Assembly (NCBI GenBank): GCA_023101885.1 | Contig: JALPQD010000016.1 | Span: 8,867,634 to 8,931,633 of the forward strand | Origin: Typhlomys cinereus | Lineage: Eukaryota; Chordata; Mammalia; Rodentia; Platacanthomyidae | Direction of reading: 5' to 3' | DNA: 64,000 nt | Shown here: in pieces, positions 59,206-64,000 of the stretch | Numbering within the stretch: position 1 is the stretch's first letter | Layout of the letters: each line of letters begins with the position of its first letter | The notes under the pieces: model-generated | What the model was told of the DNA's origin: nothing | Seen by the model: the letters and a program-made list of their open reading frames with translations, nothing else | Databases searched by the model: none | Translations under genes and position numbers: made by a program

Positions 59206-60439
59206 AGCTCCCAGCCCTCTGCTAGTTCCTCTTGAAAATCCATGCTTACTTTAGGATACCTTCATCAGCACAGCATTCTATTGAAATAGGAGAGATGCTG
59301 TCTATATCAGTTTTTCTTTTTTTGTCTTTGACACAGTCTAACACTATTTAAGAGAAAGGTAAATAGTCAGATTTTTTAAATATTAATATATTTATGTACA
59401 TAGTTCTGTACATGATGAATGCTACAATAAATATATATATTTGTATGAGTGTGCATGGATATGCATTAAATGAATAGGTACATACATTATAGCTATATAT
59501 AATTTATGAAATACAAACATGTATGATAATACAGAAAAATGCATACTTGGTATAAATATACATGAGTATGTATGTAAATATATAATAAACACATTCATCT
59601 TAACTGTGTAATTTATGAAATCCTACAGTATATGATATACTCAGAAATGAATATATATGGTATACAAAGTGCTCATGAATATGCATGTATACATATAAAC
59701 ACATACATTACAGCTGTGTGTTTTATGAAATCCTATTTAGCAATACTCAAAGCATCCTACAATCCTCTATGGACGAATATTCCCTGTGTTACATTGCAAA
59801 GGCGAAATATTTAGATATTCATGTCAATCGGTGCAAGAGTTCTCCCTTGATACTAAATTTCATGGCTTGTTTTCACTTTGCTTATTGAACATGTAATCCT
59901 GAACATCCTATTAAATCTAGGACATGAGTTTTTAGTTATGTGTTTGCCTCATGCCTTTTGCACGATGAGTTGGGATTTAGTGTTATAAGTAATTATGGGT
60001 TTCACACATTATGCTTATAAGATAATGGAATATGTACTTCTCACATCATTTTATATGCTGATCGATGAATAGAGGACATATAACTTTATCAGTTGACTAC
60101 AGGAGCTAGTGAGTACATTTCATTTTCCCTCATCCTCCAGGTAATAAAAAATAATGAATACATCACTATGCTTTAGTGTCTTATGTAAATGTTACATGCA
60201 GTTAAAGAGTTATAAAGTCAGAATGAAATGTTAATGGCAGAGAAAGAAGCGGCATGGTATTAGATTTAGAAAGGGTTTATTTTCTGGCCTCTTATGAATA
60301 AGAGAACGAGGCTCGTTTTTCTGCAACTATGCTAGTACTTTAATTAGTCTAGGAATTGGCCAAAACCTGGTTCATGATATATTTTTTAGATTAAGTTTTT
60401 GACACACAGCAACACTTAGTCTTCTACATATTTTTGTGG
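59206..60439. other. AT-rich unique sequence
   Basis: Many ATATAT and TATGTA-type stretches (59385-59700). No gene is seen. Confidence 0.4.
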
Positions 60440-60520
60440 CTTTTTTTGTCACAGTGCTAAGGATTAAACCCAGGGGTTTTACACATGCTTGACAGAGTCT
60501 CTACTACTGATCTTAACGTT
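60440..60520 (-). mobile_element. ID-like SINE fragment
   Basis: GTGCTAAGGATTAAACCCAG, GGGTTTTACACATGCTTGAC and CTCTACTACTGATCT follow the antisense ID head order (GGGGATTGAACCCAGGG, CATGCTAGGCAAG, CTCTACCACTGAGCT). Confidence 0.6.
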
Positions 60521-62150
60521 CTTTCACTGAGCAGTAATCATAACAGTGAACATAAGGCGTAAAGTCTTAAATATTTACTTTCTGGTCTTTTACAGAAAAA
60601 GCTTACTAGTCCCTAAACTAGACCAACCTCCAACTCTTAGAAAGAATAAAAGTTTCTTTGAGCAGCCAAGTGGACCTGATACGGTCCTCACACTGTCATT
60701 CAAGGTGACAGCCAGCATTTTCCCATGTCTAATTACCCATTCTTTAAGAACACAGACACCTGTACCAGGTTGTCTGCCTCTAGAAACTATGTGTTTCATT
60801 ATCATGTAACCAGCATAGTGTCAACAGAAAATGTTGATGCTGATTTATATAAAATATTCCTTAGCAGCCTCTACCTACCATTTGTCACAGTGTTCGATAT
60901 ACTTCACTAGGTGAATACTTGCTACAGTGTTCTAGATACTTCACTGGATAAACTTTATAGGTGATGTCTTTCAGGACTCATAATAACTCTGGAGCACAAC
61001 TGTCATTACCAACCCCCTCTATTGGTTCTAAAATGAAGTACAGAAGATACATAATTGGAATGAAGCCAAGGACTAGTATCAAAGCTTTCTGCCTCTGCAA
61101 CCTTTCTTTATCTTAAAGAGGGTTGATATTCTGACAGGCCAATCCCTGCCTTTTCTGTCCATTGGAGACTCCTGTCCCTGTTGAAGTTACTAAGGCTTCT
61201 GAGGAGTGGGCCAAGGATATTGATGTCCTTGTTAGTAGCACTGATGCTAGGCTAATGCTAGGAAGATGGAAGGCAACACCTCTGATGATGCACCTGCCGA
61301 TGCCGCCAGAATTCATGCCTATGCTCACCCCAGAGTGAACACTGAAACTAAATTACACATGGTCTTCTTCCCAGGCCTTTGTGATCAGCATGTCTGGCAG
61401 CACCTGGTAGAAAATGTTAGGCTGTATCTTTGTGAGCTCTTGGGCACTCACAATGAATGTAGGGACTCCCTCTAGAGATGAGAAGCCTCGTCCTGCTGGA
61501 TACTTCAGAACATAGTATAAAATATTATGCAGTGATCATGAGCATCTGCTCAAAGGGAATCATTACTCAAATAAGAGTTCAACACAACCTGTCATAGTTT
61601 CAAAGCATGTGCATCCACTTATTTGAACAAACTCAGCCAGGATTTTCAGAAGTAACTCCCACCCTCTGCTCTGAGAATTCAGAAATGCTATAACTTATTG
61701 ATGTGGAAAAAATAGAGAGAATTCATTTTCTTCAGGGGATCCCCAGCTTTTTGAGAATTCCTGATTCCCTTCTGTCTGCTGGCATATTTTCTCTCTAATA
61801 ATGTGATAATCATGATCAGGGCAAGCACGACGTGCCACATTGTACCTCACTCCTCCTAACACACGTGCAGGACTGCTCACTGCTCATGAGGACCAGGCCA
61901 GTCAAGACTCCTGAGTGGAAACCTCCAGCATATGAGTCTTTAAACATCAGGTGCTCAGACATTCTGTGGATTGTCTCTCTTATTCTGACTTCCCATGCAT
62001 ACATTTACCTTACCTGGGGATCAGGCTTTTTGGTTTAACAGAAGGACTGCTACAGAATTGCTGAGTAGAATAATTCAGAAGTGTCCAGGTACCATGCAAT
62101 GAACACAACACTGGAAAATGATAATGAGAATCCATGGAAATATTTTTTAA
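60521..62150. other. Unique sequence, no gene proven
   Basis: The patch at about 61130-61480 has higher GC and overlapping short frames on both strands (61113-61328 minus, 61266-61475 plus). I recognise no protein in them. A 42-bp imperfect direct repeat lies at about 60886-60953. Confidence 0.35.
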
Positions 62151-62935
62151 GATGTAACCATCCTGCAAATAGGAGACTGACCCCCCCTCACCATGGTCTC
62201 CTACTCTTATTCCATCTACCTTTGAATCTACTCTTCTAGTAAGACTCCATTTTAACAGCCTTTTATCTCTGGCTAGGAGGTGACATCCAATACCAATCAG
62301 GATGGAGCCAAGGGAGGTGCAGTAACAGCAAAACTGAAAATAACAACAAACTACAATTCAAAACATCATTAATCACCTGGAACCAGACCAGCCAAATGTC
62401 TCCCCATCCTAAAGCTCAGGGAAACTTGCAGAAGAGGGGGCAGTAAGATTGTAAGAGCCTAAAGATGGGGAAGACCGACAATATGCAAGATACTCCACAC
62501 AAGTTAGGGCCACAGTAACATAATAGGACTTTGCATAACCTGCGCAATGACTGACACATCAATGACCCCCCAAAGTCTAGCATGGATCACAGGTACTAGG
62601 ATCCTTAGAGGCAAGGGATTAACAGTCACAATAGTGTTCTCATACTAAAGGAGAGCACAAGAAAAGGCTCTAGGCAATGCTACTGAATCATTACACTTCA
62701 TTAAAGTTGAGGACACAGAAGGAAATTTAACATTCACACTAAAGGATACTCCAGGCATTGGGGGGGGGGAAAGGGGTAATGGGGAGATAAGGAGGGAGAG
62801 GGGTGAAAGGAAGGGGAAAAGGGAGGAGGGAACAAGGGAGACTGGGGAGGGGTGGAGGTAAGGAGGGGACTGGAGTACCTATTAAGTTTGTATGAGTGGG
62901 GAAAAAATAAATAAAATTTTAAAAAAAGAAATGAC
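62151..62935 (+). mobile_element. 5'-truncated L1, 3' UTR only
   Basis: Matches L1-B 3' UTR from 57013 on: CTGCAAATAGGAGACTGACC, CAATCAGGATGGAGCCAAGG, GCAGAAGAGGGGGCAGTAAG, ACACAAGTTAGGGCC, a G-rich tract (about 62755-62875), TTTGTATGAGTGGG and an A-rich end. More diverged than the other copies. No clear target-site duplication was found. Confidence 0.85.
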
Positions 62936-63657
62936 AAAAAAGATTGATAATACACACTAAAATGTCTCCACACTCCGTTTGGAAGACATTGCACTAAACT
63001 GAACCTGTTAGATTATTCCCATCAAGGATCTCCCTGATTTCTTCCCTCTCTCCTTCCCTATGTATCTTTTGTTTCACCTGACATCTACCTCCTAAAAATT
63101 GTTCTACTCTGTAATATGTTAGTACATGTCTGCACCTGAGGTTCTGCTGTCTGTGGAACCTGGTCTAAGGCAATTCCCAGAAGAAATTTATTTAGGTAGC
63201 AAAAGAATGTACTATCTTGACCTACAGCATATGAGTCTTTGATGCTTTAAACACCATATAAATGAGGGAAGAAGGTAGGAGCAAAGGGGCAAAGTAGAAA
63301 AAAATAGACTATTGATTAATCTTGCCCCTTCCATTATGGAAACTTGAGACTGAATGATGAGCCTTCTTGAGTCTTAGCTTCCCTGACTACAAAAGAGGGA
63401 TATGAATAGCTTCCTGGCAGTAAGCATGGAATGACATAATGAACAGGAAGTTTGACTCATTATTCTGTGGCTAATATACAAAGAAACAGAGAGATTGTCA
63501 AGTCAAGCAAATAATGGTGGAAATTCCCAATCTATCTTCTACCGACTATGTTAATTCTAGCAAGTCAGTATTGAACATGAGCATGGTGCTCATTTATAGA
63601 ATCAACAAATGACAAACAAGTAATATATGCACAGAACCTAGAAGAGGTGCTACATAA
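62936..63657. other. Unique sequence, no gene seen
   Basis: Nothing recognised. Confidence 0.4.
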
Positions 63658-64000
63658 TGCTATTTTTTTATTATTATTATTATTTCTGCTCATACAAACT
63701 TAACAGGTACACGGGTCCCCTCCCTCCCTCCACCTCCCCCAAAACCCCTGCTCCCTCCTCCCCTCCCCCTTCGCTTCCCCCCCAGTACCAGGAGCATCCT
63801 TTAATGTGCATACCAAACTCTCCTCTGGGTCTTCCTCTCCGATGAGGTGCAAGGACCCAGAGGCATTTCCCAAAACCCTTTCCTGTGTTTCCCTTAAGAT
63901 TAGGAACAGGACTATGACTGTCAGTCTCTAGCCCCCAAGGATCCTAGTGCTAGACATTGTGGGGTCAATAATGTGTTGGACATAGAGCAGGTCATGCAAA
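63658..64000 (-). mobile_element. L1 3' end, continues past the window
   Basis: The plus strand starts with the tail complement (TTTTTTTATTATTATTATTA), then TTTCTGCTCATACAAACTTA, the C-rich complement of the polypurine tract (about 63710-63785), ATCCTTTAATGTGCATACCA and GTGCAAGGACCCAGAGGCAT, all matching antisense L1 3' UTR. The window ends before its 5' limit. Confidence 0.85.

Overview
This window is mammalian nuclear DNA, most likely from a rodent. It is AT-rich, intron-poor in appearance and dominated by interspersed repeats. The rodent assignment rests on 7SL-derived B1 copies (28795-28941, 29632-29742, 11272-11368), B4/RSINE-like tRNA-derived SINEs (7530-7735, 29033-29245, 40745-41030), ID-like fragments, MaLR-type LTRs, and L1 elements whose ORF2 reads closely like rodent L1 ORF2. 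The commonest young SINE is tRNA-headed with a built-in (GT)n. I cannot match it to a named family. A dipodoid (jerboa/jumping-mouse type) host is possible but unproven. I found no intact cellular protein-coding gene and no exon I can defend. The window reads as a gene desert or one very long intron.

Layout. From 1 to 46 kb there is mostly unique AT-rich sequence with scattered SINEs, two young L1 3' ends (5042-5610 plus, 12342-12990 minus), an old L1 remnant (9290-9760), three minus-strand MaLR-type LTRs (4312-4655, 37105-37460, 39950-40300), a plus-strand MaLR-type fragment (26620-26806), ancient MIR/MER5 copies, a 29-bp minisatellite (18178-18378), a (TA)n tract, and a 124-bp inverted duplication (43228-43351 / 43778-43901). 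From 46.3 to 57.8 kb there are two same-strand L1 elements in tandem. L1-A (46314-52272) has a 5' UTR with about 197-bp monomers and broken ORF1 and ORF2, and lacks most of its 3' UTR. L1-B (52273-57762) is 5'-truncated inside ORF1, with a decayed but readable ORF2 and a complete 3' UTR. From 57.8 to 64 kb there is a solo LTR (58121-58625), unique sequence, and two further L1 3' ends (62151-62935 plus; 63658 to the window end, minus).

The standout is at 47905-48556. A full-length U6 snRNA sequence (107 nt, four substitutions from the vertebrate U6 I know) is fused at its terminal oligo-T directly to an L1 3' UTR and tail. The whole chimera is inserted into the ORF2 of L1-A between perfect 17-bp target-site duplications. 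This is a U6/L1 chimeric retrogene of the type known from primates, nested inside another L1. It shows the L1 machinery in this lineage joining a Pol III snRNA to its own RNA and reinserting the product.

How the parts relate: L1 ORF2p (endonuclease plus reverse transcriptase) is the presumed source of activity that mobilised the SINEs, the truncated L1 3' ends and the chimera. All six L1 3' ends here share a G-rich polypurine tract just before the A-rich tail. Nothing in the L1s seen here looks currently competent.
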